A DNA stretch of 64,000 bases from Francisella philomiragia subsp. philomiragia ATCC 25015 (GTDB lineage Bacteria > Pseudomonadota > Gammaproteobacteria > Francisellales > Francisellaceae), in assembly GCF_000156715.1 (NCBI RefSeq), contig NZ_DS999311.1, positions 409,471 through 473,470 on the forward strand. Reading direction: 5' to 3'. Under the pieces are notes generated by a model. It was not told where the DNA came from. It ran no database searches and saw nothing but the letters and a program-made list of their open reading frames with translations. Positions 46,334-56,098 of the stretch are shown here, in pieces. Position numbers and translations under genes: made by a program. How positions within the stretch are numbered: the stretch's first letter is position 1; each line of letters starts with the position of its first letter.

Positions 46334-46546
46334 ATGAAAACTGTAAACTTTGAAAAATTATATACTGACTTTACAAGTATCTTTGATTTATGTAGATATA
46401 CAAATGAATCTCTAGAAGAAGAGATTATTAGAAGAGTAAAAGAAGATAATATCACTGAGGGTATGTTTCTTTTTAGATTTAGATTAGTGATATTTAAGTT
46501 TGAAGTAGCTAATGATTCTGTCGAATATATTGGATATGAAAAATAA
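46334..46546 (+). CDS. Small hypothetical protein
   Basis: 70 aa, soluble, acidic/amphipathic, with no signal peptide and no known motif. The SD-like AGGTAG is 5-6 nt upstream of the ATG. It is 11 bp upstream of the next small membrane protein and probably cotranscribed. Confidence 0.55.
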   Translation: MKTVNFEKLYTDFTSIFDLCRYTNESLEEEIIRRVKEDNITEGMFLFRFRLVIFKFEVANDSVEYIGYEK

Positions 46547-46557
46547 TTAGATGTGTC

Positions 46558-46845
46558 ATGACGGCTTTATTTATTATTTTAGGTATTTTGTTTCTAATTT
46601 TTTTACCTATTATTAACATATATATTCCATTGGGTAATTTTCCAAGAATCCCAGATTCTATTAATGAAAATTATGATTTAAACCCTAATAAAAGAAAAGT
46701 TGGTGAGTCTGATGAAGAGTATCGTAAAAGATTACGAGAGTTAAATCCTAATCCAAAGCCTTTATTTACAATTAAAAGCTTTTGTATCACATTTATTACA
46801 GTACTCTTACTCCTTATACTTTTTTTTATATTTTTATTTTTTTAG
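46558..46845 (+). CDS. Small two-TM membrane protein
   Basis: 95 aa with hydrophobic helices at 1-25 and about 72-95 flanking a polar loop with EEYRKRLRELNPNPKP. The C-terminus runs into the membrane and overlaps the end of the convergent MFS gene by 20 bp. No family recognised. Confidence 0.55.
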   Translation: MTALFIILGILFLIFLPIINIYIPLGNFPRIPDSINENYDLNPNKRKVGESDEEYRKRLRELNPNPKPLFTIKSFCITFITVLLLLILFFIFLFF

Positions 46846-48067
46846 TATGGGAAGTTATATTTAGAATAAGAGAACCTACTAAAGATAATACTGCTGTAAT
46901 AATAGCAATAAAAGCAGGTATATAAAGTGTATGGTACTCTAAAATCAGAGTCTGTGTTATAAGAGGCATAAATCCAACGAAAACAGCAGAACCTAAACCA
47001 TAACCAATTCCCATACCAACTAGTCTTACTTTGACAGGTAGAGCATTAATACATCTATATTGAGCAATCATAATATAAGCACTAAAAAAAATACTATAGA
47101 CTAAATATGCAACCATATAGTGTGAATTATGAATAAAAGCATAGCATAACCAGATAGATAATATTGATGATAAAACTAAGAACCAATTATCCAATTTTGG
47201 AATGCTATCTTTCTTTATTAGTAATGCTGATAGTAAGCCAAATAAACACATCATAAGTAAGCCTATAATACTAATCTTGAGCATACTGTTAGAGCTATAA
47301 CTAGATAGATTTGTTAAATAGCTTGGTAAAGCATAATAGAACAATGTAATACAAGACATAACATTAGCAGTCATCAAAAAACAACCTAATAACGGCATTT
47401 TGTAATGTTTGAATAGCTCAATAATTGGATTTTTTGTCAGTTGATTAGTTTGTAATAATTGTGTAAAAAGAGGACTCTCATGCAGCTCTTTTCTTATATA
47501 AAAAGTAACAATTCCTAGCGTAGAACCAAGTATAAAAGCAATTCTCCAAGCATAATTCTCAGGGAAAATAAAATTAAGTATTATCGTTAGTAGTTTAGCA
47601 AGCATTACACCTATAGCTGCAGAGATCATTATTGCTGCGATAGGATATATTTTGTTAGTAATGATAGTTTCGTTTAGATATGTAAATGCACTATTGACCT
47701 CTCCACCAGCAGAAAGACCTTGCATAATACGAAAAGTAAGTAATAGTAAACCAGCATATATTCCTATGACTGAAGCATCAGGTATAAGACCAATACCTAA
47801 TGTGCCAATTGTCATCAAAAGTACAGCAGCTACCAATACTTTTTTGCGTCCAACTCTATCACCAATTTGTCCAAAAATAATACCGCCAATAGGTCTTGTA
47901 ACAAAACCTAAAGCAAATATTAAAAGTATGATAATTTGTGAGTTAGAACTATGAAGTAAATGAGCTCCGATTACTTCAGAAAAGCTCAGATAGATTATAA
48001 AATCAAAATATTCTAGAACCATGCCTAAAGAACAAAGAAAAATAGTTTTTAGTTGTAAGTCTTTCAT
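46826..48067 (-). CDS. MFS transporter, MHS-like
   Basis: 413 aa from the ATG at 48067 (MKDLQLKTIFLCSLGMVLEYFDFIIYLSF), which places the first helix at the N-terminus. About 12 TM helices; the MFS loop 2-3 motif GQIGDRVGRKKVL and RIMQGLSAGGEVNSA match the metabolite:H+ symporter branch (proline/betaine, dicarboxylate). Substrate unknown. A second, truncated MHS-type transporter lies at the window end (63490-64000). Confidence 0.88.
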   Translation of the reverse strand: MKDLQLKTIFLCSLGMVLEYFDFIIYLSFSEVIGAHLLHSSNSQIIILLIFALGFVTRPIGGIIFGQIGDRVGRKKVLVAAVLLMTIGTLGIGLIPDASVIGIYAGLLLLTFRIMQGLSAGGEVNSAFTYLNETIITNKIYPIAAIMISAAIGVMLAKLLTIILNFIFPENYAWRIAFILGSTLGIVTFYIRKELHESPLFTQLLQTNQLTKNPIIELFKHYKMPLLGCFLMTANVMSCITLFYYALPSYLTNLSSYSSNSMLKISIIGLLMMCLFGLLSALLIKKDSIPKLDNWFLVLSSILSIWLCYAFIHNSHYMVAYLVYSIFFSAYIMIAQYRCINALPVKVRLVGMGIGYGLGSAVFVGFMPLITQTLILEYHTLYIPAFIAIITAVLSLVGSLILNITSHTKKIKI

Positions 48068-48279
48068 TTTTTTATCTCTAATTTCAAAGTTTAAAAAAAG
48101 GAACCTAATATGCAATAATTAGATCAAATTGTTCGTAAGATAATATCATGAAAATAACTAAACTATAGCGAATATGGTTTTGTAAAAAACAAAAAAATAA
48201 GTCATTTTTGCTTTATAAAAGAAACTATTTTAATCATCTGCTATAATCTGTTTATCTTAAATTTTCAAAAATAATTTGC

Positions 48280-49959
48280 ATGGCTGAAAAATATATATAC
48301 TCAATGCATAGGGTCGGCAAAGTTGTGCCACCTAACAAATATATCCTTAAAGATATTTCACTATCATTTTTTGATGGTGCAAAGATTGGGGTACTAGGTC
48401 TTAACGGTTCTGGTAAATCAACACTACTTAGAATTATGGCAGGTCTTGATACTGAGATTATTGGGGAGGCAGCTCCGCGTAAAGGTGTCAAAATTGGTTA
48501 TCTACCACAAGAACCAAAGCTAGATGAAACAAAAGATGTAAGAGGTAATGTTGAAGAAGCATTAAGTCACTTAAAAGATATGATTACTAGATTTGATGAA
48601 ATTAGTATGAAATTTTGTGAGCCAATGTCAGATGATGAAATGGCTAAGCTTCTAGAAGAACAAGGAGACTTACAAAATGCTATCGATGCGGCTGGAGCTT
48701 GGGAGATTGATCGTAAGCTAGAGGTTGCTGCAGAAGCTCTACGTTTGCCACCATGGGACACTGATGTTACTAAACTATCTGGTGGTGAGGCTCGTCGTGT
48801 TGCTTTATGTAAACTTTTATTATCTGCTCCTGATATCCTACTTCTAGATGAGCCTACTAACCACTTAGATGCTGAATCTGTAGCATGGTTAGAGAAGTTC
48901 CTAGCTGAGTACAAAGGTACAGTTGTAGCTATTACCCATGATAGATACTTCTTGGATAATGTTGCTGAGTGGATTCTTGAGCTTGATAGAGGAGAAGGTA
49001 TACCATTTAAAGGTAACTATTCACAATGGCTTGAGCAAAAGCAAAAACGCCTAGAGATGGAAGAGAAACGTGAATCTTCACATCAAAAAGCGCTTAAAGA
49101 AGAGCTAGAGTGGGTACGTCAAAATGCCAAAGGTCGTCAAGCTAAATCAAAAGCAAGATTAGCAAAATTTGATGAGTTAAGCTCTCAAGAGTTCCAAAAG
49201 CGTAATGAGACTCAAGAGCTATATATACCACCTGGAGAAAGACTAGGTAACAATGTCATCAAAGTCAAAGATCTTGTTAAATCATTTGATGACAAGCTTC
49301 TTGTAGATGGTCTTGAGATGGATGTATATCCAGGTTCGATTGTTGGTATCATCGGTGCTAACGGAGCTGGTAAATCGACATTCTTTAAGATGCTAACTGG
49401 TAAAGAAACTCCTGATTCTGGTGAGATAAATATCGGTGAAACTGTAAATCTAGCTTATGTAGATCAATCTCGTGATGCTCTAGATGACAACAAAACTGTT
49501 TGGGAAGAAATTGCAGATGGTCTAGATGTAATTACAGTTGGTAAATTCACTATTCCATCACGCCAATATGTAGGTAGATTTAACTTCAAAGGTGCAGATC
49601 AGCAGAAATATATTTCTCAGTTATCAGGTGGAGAGAGAAACCGTGTTCATCTTGCGAAGCTACTTAGAAGTGGTGGTAATGTTATTCTACTAGATGAACC
49701 GACAAACGATCTTGATGTCGAGACTTTAAGAGCGCTTGAAGAAGCTATATTAGCATTCCCAGGTTGTATTATGGTTATTTCGCATGATAGATGGTTCTTA
49801 AATCGTATTGCTACACACATGCTTGCTTTTGAGGGTAATAGTGAAGTAGTTTGGTTTGAAGGTAACTACGATGCTTATATCGAAGACAAAAAGCGCCGTC
49901 TTGGTGATAAATATGATGCTATCACTAAGATCAAATATAAGCGAATTTCGGTTGATTAA
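48280..49959 (+). CDS. ettA: Energy-dependent translational throttle protein EttA (ABC-F)
   Basis: 559 aa (E. coli 555). Two ABC ATPase domains without TM segments: Walker A GLNGSGKST and GANGAGKST, signature LSGGEARR and LSGGERNR, Walker B LLLDEPTNHLD and ILLDEPTNDLD. The arm insertion after the first Walker A and the MAEKYIYSMHRVGKVVPP start are typical of EttA. It binds the ribosomal E site and gates the first elongation step by ATP/ADP ratio. It is a single gene. Confidence 0.96.
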   Translation: MAEKYIYSMHRVGKVVPPNKYILKDISLSFFDGAKIGVLGLNGSGKSTLLRIMAGLDTEIIGEAAPRKGVKIGYLPQEPKLDETKDVRGNVEEALSHLKDMITRFDEISMKFCEPMSDDEMAKLLEEQGDLQNAIDAAGAWEIDRKLEVAAEALRLPPWDTDVTKLSGGEARRVALCKLLLSAPDILLLDEPTNHLDAESVAWLEKFLAEYKGTVVAITHDRYFLDNVAEWILELDRGEGIPFKGNYSQWLEQKQKRLEMEEKRESSHQKALKEELEWVRQNAKGRQAKSKARLAKFDELSSQEFQKRNETQELYIPPGERLGNNVIKVKDLVKSFDDKLLVDGLEMDVYPGSIVGIIGANGAGKSTFFKMLTGKETPDSGEINIGETVNLAYVDQSRDALDDNKTVWEEIADGLDVITVGKFTIPSRQYVGRFNFKGADQQKYISQLSGGERNRVHLAKLLRSGGNVILLDEPTNDLDVETLRALEEAILAFPGCIMVISHDRWFLNRIATHMLAFEGNSEVVWFEGNYDAYIEDKKRRLGDKYDAITKIKYKRISVD

Positions 49960-50046
49960 TTTTTTCTATTTCACTATTTATCTAAATAATATTAAAGTAA
50001 AATCTTAATTATTAATTATTAATAAATAGCTTCACTGGAGATGTTT

Positions 50047-50436
50047 ATGATAAAAAAAATAGTATTTTATATATGCTTTTTTATCTTTCTACTAAACTAT
50101 AGTTTTGCTGATACAGATAGTAGTAATGATCCGATAAATGCTCCTTCTAATACCTCAAAAGTAGAAAGTAAAGGTTTTTTAAATGACTATATAGTGACTC
50201 CAATTACTGATGTAGCTTTATTGGCAACAGCTCCAATTGGTTCTTTTGTTGGTTTGTTTGAAGGAGCTTCAAAGTCTCAAGCTATCTTATACAATGGCGA
50301 GCATCATTCTGGAGATAGTGATATAGTTAATATCTTTGTAGCTCCATTTGCAGCAATAGGCCTTGCTTTGGGTGGAGCAATTTATATGACTGTTAAATTA
50401 CCTGCAGATCTGATAGAGGGTAACTCACATAAATAG
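50047..50436 (+). CDS. Exported hypothetical protein
   Basis: 129 aa from the ATG at 50047, chosen because GGAG (50037-50040) gives a 6-nt spacing; the ATG at 50041 would overlap the SD. Signal peptide at about 1-21 (cut near SFA/DT). The mature chain has two weakly hydrophobic Gly/Ala-rich segments (VTPITDVALLATAPIGS and APFAAIGLALGG), possibly membrane-inserting. No known family. It precedes the convergent hydrogenase cluster end. Confidence 0.6.
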   Translation: MIKKIVFYICFFIFLLNYSFADTDSSNDPINAPSNTSKVESKGFLNDYIVTPITDVALLATAPIGSFVGLFEGASKSQAILYNGEHHSGDSDIVNIFVAPFAAIGLALGGAIYMTVKLPADLIEGNSHK

Positions 50437-50445
50437 AGATAAAAT

Positions 50446-50910
50446 CTATAAATCTAGATTATTTACAATTTTTTTAGACATTGACTCTATAGAATCTCTT
50501 ACAACATCAGAGAGTATTTCATCTTTTTCAAAGATTCTTTGACCCTCTATACCATAAAACTCAACATTATTAATATCCATCCCTATAGCATTAGCTAATG
50601 CTAAAGATGGCGCGACTCCAACGCTATGTGAGGATAGAAAACCACCAAAGCTAAGTATGTCTTTTGCTTTGAAGTAAAACTCTGTACCTGGTGTAACTTT
50701 GGCATATACAGCATCTATAAGGATAATTTTGTCATATCCACTATCTAGAAATGTTAGTAGATTTAAACCTGGTCTATCAGCACTTTCTACAGTGATATTT
50801 TGAATATTTTTTTCTCTTACAACTTCAGCTAGTTTATCGGCTACAAACCAACCAAATTGATCATCTGCAAAAGGTGATCCTATACCAAGAATTAGAGTTT
50901 TTTGCTTCAT
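50446..50910 (-). CDS. [NiFe]-hydrogenase maturation protease
   Basis: 154 aa M52 (HyaD/HybD/FrxA-like) endopeptidase: GIGSPFADDQFGW (residues 9-21, nickel-binding acid), ILIDAVYA (second acid) and SSHSVGVAP (His). It removes the C-terminal peptide of the large subunit after nickel insertion, the last maturation step. It lies at the 3' end of the hydrogenase cluster, with a 63-bp spacer to the nickel transporter gene. Its partner large subunit at 52027 keeps a 9-residue tail to cut. Confidence 0.9.
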   Translation of the reverse strand: MKQKTLILGIGSPFADDQFGWFVADKLAEVVREKNIQNITVESADRPGLNLLTFLDSGYDKIILIDAVYAKVTPGTEFYFKAKDILSFGGFLSSHSVGVAPSLALANAIGMDINNVEFYGIEGQRIFEKDEILSDVVRDSIESMSKKIVNNLDL

Positions 50911-50937
50911 TTTTTACCTTTTATGATAAATAAAATT

Positions 50938-50965
50938 CTGTAGGGGTAGCACATTATGCTGTCCA
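50938..50965. repeat. Partial copy of short palindromic element
   Basis: CTGTAGGGGTAGCACATTATGCTGTCC resembles GTAGTGACGGCACAGTGTGCTGTCT at 60746-60770 (same GCAC...TGCTGTC core). Only this half is recognisable here; the matching inverted end is absent. It sits in the spacer between the nickel transporter and protease genes. Confidence 0.4.
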
Positions 50966-50973
50966 GTAAGGTA

Positions 50974-51903
50974 TTATTTTATTTTTCTTTTTGAGTATAC
51001 ATTTACAAACTTAAACACAAAAAATACAGAGAAAATAGCTACTAAGCTTAAGCCAATAGTAGATGAATAATCATCAACAAAGTCTGTAACTAGATTAATT
51101 GTAGCTATATTTGTATTTAATAAGCCTAACAATTCAACTAAAGCAACGATATAAGCAGCTACTATCACAATACATAGTATTATAATGTTATAACGATAAA
51201 ATCTCTGCTCTTTTGAGTTAAAGCTTAGAACTTTTGACATTAATCCAGCATCTATAGAGTCAACTATAATCATCCCTAGAGCAAATGAGATAGGTAGCAA
51301 CATAATATACCAAATAGATAAACCATTTAGCACATTAGCAGCAGCCATGCCCAATAGAGCTATCTCAGTCGCGGTATCAAAGCCTAAACCAAATAAAAAG
51401 CCTACAAAATACATTTTATATGGTCTATCTATAACTTTGATTATAGGTCTAAAAAGTTTTGCCAATACAGAATTTGATGTATGATCGTGAGCCATACTAG
51501 TTTTATTTTTGAGCATTTTCTTTAGAGAGAGAAGACTCATAGTCCCTGTTAGTAGCAAAAATACAGCTGATACAATAGTTCCAAAAAATGCACCAATATC
51601 CAAAGCACTAGTTTTCTCAATACTTGCAAAACTAAAGCCGATAACTATAAGTAAAGTAAGTAGAAAAACTATTGTAGAATGACCTAACGCAAAAAATAAA
51701 CCAGTCTTGAAACTAGCTCTATTTTGAGTTATTAATTGTCTAGTTACATTATCTATAGCTACAATATGATCAGCATCAAAACCATGTCTAAGACCTAGCA
51801 TAAAGGCAATGCCAATCATACTAAGCATTTTGAGATCTTGGGTTGCTAGAAATAGTAGTAGTGCTAAGAGTAGTACAGAGAAAATAGTTATATTTTTTCT
51901 CAT
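50974..51903 (-). CDS. NiCoT-family nickel/cobalt transporter
   Basis: 309 aa with about eight TM helices. The family signature RHGFDADHIVAIDN is in helix 2 (His40-Asp43-His46 region), followed by the second motif LGHSTIV and the third FGLGFDTATE. It imports Ni2+ across the inner membrane for the hydrogenase. Placed between the large subunit and the maturation protease, it is clearly part of the same functional unit. Nickel rather than cobalt is inferred from context. Confidence 0.92.
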   Translation of the reverse strand: MRKNITIFSVLLLALLLFLATQDLKMLSMIGIAFMLGLRHGFDADHIVAIDNVTRQLITQNRASFKTGLFFALGHSTIVFLLTLLIVIGFSFASIEKTSALDIGAFFGTIVSAVFLLLTGTMSLLSLKKMLKNKTSMAHDHTSNSVLAKLFRPIIKVIDRPYKMYFVGFLFGLGFDTATEIALLGMAAANVLNGLSIWYIMLLPISFALGMIIVDSIDAGLMSKVLSFNSKEQRFYRYNIIILCIVIVAAYIVALVELLGLLNTNIATINLVTDFVDDYSSTIGLSLVAIFSVFFVFKFVNVYSKRKIK

Positions 51904-52026
51904 ATTAGTTCCTTAAATTATGAACATAGTTAATATTTCGCTACTTATTTTAACTAATTTTGTTTTTGAAATTAGAAATTTATAGCTAAATTAAAAAAAT
52001 ATGTGTCATAGGATGATTGATTGTGT

Positions 52027-53322
52027 TTAATCTCTATCAATATTCAATGTTAAGAAATGTGCAGAACAAGATATACAAGGATCATAGTTACGAATAACCA
52101 TCTCAGCATGTAGTCTTATATCATCTTCTGGTTTATCTAAACCAAAGTTTTCTAAAGCTATACGCAGATCAGCCTCAATACAAGGTAAGTTTTGTGATGT
52201 AGGTGCTGATATTCTTATTTTCTCAGCTAAACCTTGATCATTAACCTTTATATGATCTATCTGAATACCACGCGGAGCTTCTACAGCACCCCAAGCATCG
52301 GCAGCTTTGACAGTATAGTCAACACATGGAGTATCTGTATATGAGTAGTTTTCACATACTTGTAATGCTCTTTCGATAGCCCAGTAGCCCTCAATAGCTC
52401 TAGCTACAACAGAATGGAACATATTTTTACTTGGCCATTTAACACCTGTAGCATGTGCCATTTCTTGGATATGCTTAGGTAGTTTGTCGAAGTTTAGGTT
52501 GATTCTTGGCAGAGGACCTAAAAGTATTGGCTGACCATCAACAGTGGTAGAGTGTAGCGCTGTAGATTGTGGAGCATGGAACTCTCTGAAATGATCATCA
52601 TACTCACTAATATGGAATTTCTCACCATCACTAGTAATCACATCATCACCAAATACAGGATATTCAGTAGGATGTGATAAGCTAACCATCTTAAACGGAA
52701 TAGTAGTATCTGGGAATGATAGTGTAGACACCCACTCAACCACATCTTTAGCTTCTTTTAGGGCATCTTTTAGCTTAGGAATCAGTGCATGAACTTCTTT
52801 GACCAAAGGAGCTTTGTAGAAGCCACCAACTTTCATACCATTAGGATGGACAGATCTACCACCTAGTAGTTTAAGTATATCATTACCTAAATGTTGTAAT
52901 TTAACACCGCGCACAACCTCTTTAGGGTAATCTTTTGCCATCTCGATAGCTGATCTATAACCTAAGAAGTCAGGTGCCGCTAATAAATGTACATGTAGAT
53001 AATGTGACTCAATCCACTCTCCCAAAAACATCAATAGACGCATATCATCTATCCACTGAGTTCTAGTGATATCAAAAGCACTATCATAAGCTCTTGAGAA
53101 GCCTGCTTGATATGCAAGAGGGCAGATACCACAGATACGCGCTACTGCATCTATAATTGCATTTGGCTCTCTACCTTCGAGGAATTTTTCAAAATAACGC
53201 GGTGGCTCATAGATTCTTAATTCACACTTATCTATTTTGCCATCTTTAATTCTTAAATCTAAAGCACCTTCACCTTCAACACGGGCTAAAATAGGCACTT
53301 CAATAACTGTTTCTCTACTCAT
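52027..53322 (-). CDS. hydA: [NiFe]-hydrogenase large (alpha) subunit, group 3b-like
   Basis: 431 aa. Active-site cysteines are in the L1 motif RICGIC (C64, C67) and the L2 motif DPCISCSAH (C416, C419, H422) near the C-terminus; EGEGALDL is also conserved. Nine residues (423-431) follow H422, a removable tail for the M52 protease. The residue four after C67, often His in other groups, is Tyr71. With HydB, HydG and HydD it should form a soluble bidirectional NAD(P)-linked hydrogenase. It follows the small subunit by 2 bp. Confidence 0.93.
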   Translation of the reverse strand: MSRETVIEVPILARVEGEGALDLRIKDGKIDKCELRIYEPPRYFEKFLEGREPNAIIDAVARICGICPLAYQAGFSRAYDSAFDITRTQWIDDMRLLMFLGEWIESHYLHVHLLAAPDFLGYRSAIEMAKDYPKEVVRGVKLQHLGNDILKLLGGRSVHPNGMKVGGFYKAPLVKEVHALIPKLKDALKEAKDVVEWVSTLSFPDTTIPFKMVSLSHPTEYPVFGDDVITSDGEKFHISEYDDHFREFHAPQSTALHSTTVDGQPILLGPLPRINLNFDKLPKHIQEMAHATGVKWPSKNMFHSVVARAIEGYWAIERALQVCENYSYTDTPCVDYTVKAADAWGAVEAPRGIQIDHIKVNDQGLAEKIRISAPTSQNLPCIEADLRIALENFGLDKPEDDIRLHAEMVIRNYDPCISCSAHFLTLNIDRD

Positions 53323-53324
53323 AA

Positions 53325-54131
53325 TTATACTCCAGCCTTTTTAAATACTTCATCTTGGCTACTGATAAATCTATATTTATCTTGGATTTGTTTGTCTGAT
53401 AAACCAAGTTCTTTTAATCTAGTTGTCATTGCACCTAGATTGGCATATTTTGATGCACCAAAACAACCATAACAACCACGTCCAAGTTTTGGACAGATTG
53501 CACCGCAACCATCTGCTGTTACAGGACCCAAGCATGGCTCATCTTTTGCAACCATTACACAAGTAACACTAGCATGCTTACAGCTTGTACAAACTGGATC
53601 AACAACTTTCTCAGGCTCTACACCAAATAGTAGCTGGCGGATAGCTTTGAGTATTTGCTCCGTAGTTATAGGACAACCAGAGATTTCAAAATCAACATTT
53701 ACATACTCTTTGATAGCTTTTGCTGTAGATAAATCTTCTTTGATAATTACATCTGTATCCTGAGGATATACAGCTTTTTGCCATTCTAGGAGCTCGGCAG
53801 CATTTGTATAGTTTCTTAGAGCTTGAATACCACCAGCCACGGCACAAGCACCTATTGCGATTACATATTTTGCTTTTTCTCTGATTTTTTGTAAGCGTGG
53901 AATATCATGATGAGTGTTTACACTGCCTTCGATAAATGCAATATCAACATCAGCAAACTCATCTAGAGGACCAGCTTCTGCAAAGTGAACAATATCAACC
54001 ATTTCAGCTAATGTAAGTAATGATACAGCATCATTGATTAGAGCTAGTTGGCAACCATCACATGAGCTGAACTTATGCACGGCAATTTTTGGTCTAGGAG
54101 CTAAATTTTTTAATTTATCTTGAGCTGACAT
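53325..54131 (-). CDS. hydD: [NiFe]-hydrogenase small (delta) subunit
   Basis: 268 aa, 20-kDa-type small subunit. A proximal [4Fe-4S] site uses CDGCQ (C24, C27), with GACAVAGG and SGCPIT. The C-terminal part adds Cys-rich clusters (CTSCKHASVTC, ..EPCLGPVTADGCGAICPKLGRGCYGC) for medial and distal clusters. There is no Tat signal peptide, so the enzyme is cytoplasmic, consistent with group 3. Two-bp spacers on both sides imply strong coupling. Confidence 0.93.
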   Translation of the reverse strand: MSAQDKLKNLAPRPKIAVHKFSSCDGCQLALINDAVSLLTLAEMVDIVHFAEAGPLDEFADVDIAFIEGSVNTHHDIPRLQKIREKAKYVIAIGACAVAGGIQALRNYTNAAELLEWQKAVYPQDTDVIIKEDLSTAKAIKEYVNVDFEISGCPITTEQILKAIRQLLFGVEPEKVVDPVCTSCKHASVTCVMVAKDEPCLGPVTADGCGAICPKLGRGCYGCFGASKYANLGAMTTRLKELGLSDKQIQDKYRFISSQDEVFKKAGV

Positions 54132-54133
54132 AA

Positions 54134-54985
54134 CTATACTCCTTTTATTTCTAATAGTTTTTTAACAGCTGGATAAGCATATACAGCACCATCTTTACAG
54201 ACAAACTCTTTGCCCATTTGGCAATGACCGCAATGTCCGATAGCACACTTCATGCTACGCTCTAAGCTGACAAAAATTTGCTCTTCTGGTACGCCAACCT
54301 TAGCAAACTCTTTAGCAACATTTTTCATCATAATCTCAGGACCAACAGTCATAACTACCGTATTTTTGTGATCAATATTAAGATCCGGAATCGCTGCAGT
54401 TACAAAACCATCATACCATTTCCATGGACCATGAGGCTCACCAGCTGTAGCTGCTAAAAGTACTTGTGTATTTGGTTGGTTGTTCCAACGAGTGTATTTA
54501 TCTTGATAGATAAGTCCAGAAGTATCACGAATACCTTGTACAACATATACTTTACCAAAAGCATCTCTATCTTTTAGGATTTCTTCTGTTGCAGCAACTA
54601 GAGGAGCATTACCAAGACCACCAGTCATAATTACAACATCTTTACCTTTAGCTTGTTCTACAGGCCAAGAGCTACCAAACGGACCTCTAACACCTATAGT
54701 TTCACCAGTTTTTAGTTTGTCCATACCCTTAGTTATACGACCAACTACTTGGATTGTATGCTCAAACATATCATCAGCAAAATTTCTATCATTAACAATA
54801 GATATTGCAACTTCACCAACACCATATAAGTACAGCATATTAAACTGACCTGGGTGGAATTTATAATTTTTGCGTAACTCTTCATCTACAAAGCGTAAAC
54901 GCAAGGTAAAAATATCATCAGCATCTTTGATAAATTCAACTATCTCTGCTTCATGCGGTAAATAAGCATCTTGTGGGTATATCAT
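54134..54985 (-). CDS. hydG: Hydrogenase gamma subunit (FAD/NAD(P)-binding, AsrB-like)
   Basis: 283 aa ferredoxin-NADP reductase-like flavoprotein. FAD domain at about 15-100 (FHPGQFNMLYLYGVGE), NAD(P) domain with VIMTGGLGNAPLVAA (about 118-132), and a C-terminal [2Fe-2S] motif CAIGHCGHCQMG...FVC. It passes electrons between NAD(P)H and the Fe-S chain of HydB/HydD. It resembles both Pyrococcus HydG and anaerobic sulfite reductase B; the hydrogenase context decides. Confidence 0.92.
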   Translation of the reverse strand: MIYPQDAYLPHEAEIVEFIKDADDIFTLRLRFVDEELRKNYKFHPGQFNMLYLYGVGEVAISIVNDRNFADDMFEHTIQVVGRITKGMDKLKTGETIGVRGPFGSSWPVEQAKGKDVVIMTGGLGNAPLVAATEEILKDRDAFGKVYVVQGIRDTSGLIYQDKYTRWNNQPNTQVLLAATAGEPHGPWKWYDGFVTAAIPDLNIDHKNTVVMTVGPEIMMKNVAKEFAKVGVPEEQIFVSLERSMKCAIGHCGHCQMGKEFVCKDGAVYAYPAVKKLLEIKGV

Positions 54986-54987
54986 AA

Positions 54988-56088
54988 TTATTTCTCCTCA
55001 CAAATAGCGTTAATTTCTTCTGTAACATCAATTTTTACAGGACACCATGTGATACAACGACCACAACCAACACAACCTTTAGTTTTGAACTGTTCCCTCC
55101 AAGTACCAAACTTGTGTGTTAGCCATTGGCGGTATCTATGTTTTGGTTCTTCACGGTATAGCTCGCCATGAGTATAACTATGATCTAAACCAAAGCATGA
55201 ATCCCATTCACGCGTATGTTCACTTTCTTTGCCGTCTAAACTTGGCTCTTCTTTTTCTGTATGGCAGAAACAAGTAGGACATGATTGAGTACAGCTACCA
55301 CAAGATAGACATCTCTCTGCAACATCATCCCATTGCGGATGGTCATAAGAGCTTGTTAGAGCTTTTTCTACTTGAGCTATTGGTGGTAGAGTTTTCTCTT
55401 GCATAGCATATACAGCTTTTATCTTTTGTTCAGCTTGATATGTTTGTGCACCTGTTGCAGGATCTAGTTGTAGAGCTAATATTGTTTGTCTACCTTTATC
55501 ACTACCTGTCTCGATTACAAAACCATGATCAATCTCTGTCATCGCTAGATCAAAACCTTTATCACCTTCTGGCTTATCACCTAGAGCTATACAAAAACAG
55601 TTACTGTGAGCTGTAGTACAATTAGCGGCTACGATAAACATAGCTTCTCTTCTAGCTTTATAACGAACATCTTGATAAGCATTTTCAACAAACACTCTAT
55701 CTTGAATCTCAATAGCTCTTAGATCGCAAGGTCTAACACCTAGTACAGCATACTTTTTGTTGTTCAAACTTTGATTGAATGCTAACCTGCCATTCTCATC
55801 ACGAGAGACTTTCCATAGAGTTTCTTTCTCTTCAAAAAGCATTGGTTTAACAGACTGAACAGGTACACTCCAGCCAAAAGCTTTTTTTGCATCTGTTTTG
55901 ATGACTTCATATTTTGCTGGTTCTTGTATATCTATATATCCCCATGGCAACTCGCTTGCATTGTTTATATTGTCATAAACAATAGATTTATCTCTAACTG
56001 CCGGCGCCATAACTTCATAGCCTTGCCCTGAGAAGTAAGAAATCATTCTATCTAGGTCATCATGTTTTAAGAAATAAAACTGACTCAT
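54988..56088 (-). CDS. hydB: Hydrogenase beta subunit (4Fe-4S, AsrA/HydB-like)
   Basis: 366 aa. The start at 56088 is chosen for SD AAGGAG at good spacing; an upstream in-frame codon lies in hypE. The N-terminal AsrA-like domain contains VLGVRPCDLRAIEIQD. Two [4Fe-4S] ferredoxin motifs are CLSCGSCTQSCPTC (about 270) and CVGCGRCITWCP (about 347). It wires the flavoprotein HydG to the hydrogenase module. Transcribed order B-G-D-A is the same as in the Pyrococcus soluble sulfhydrogenase. Confidence 0.92.
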   Translation of the reverse strand: MSQFYFLKHDDLDRMISYFSGQGYEVMAPAVRDKSIVYDNINNASELPWGYIDIQEPAKYEVIKTDAKKAFGWSVPVQSVKPMLFEEKETLWKVSRDENGRLAFNQSLNNKKYAVLGVRPCDLRAIEIQDRVFVENAYQDVRYKARREAMFIVAANCTTAHSNCFCIALGDKPEGDKGFDLAMTEIDHGFVIETGSDKGRQTILALQLDPATGAQTYQAEQKIKAVYAMQEKTLPPIAQVEKALTSSYDHPQWDDVAERCLSCGSCTQSCPTCFCHTEKEEPSLDGKESEHTREWDSCFGLDHSYTHGELYREEPKHRYRQWLTHKFGTWREQFKTKGCVGCGRCITWCPVKIDVTEEINAICEEK

Positions 56089-56098
56089 ATTACTCTCC

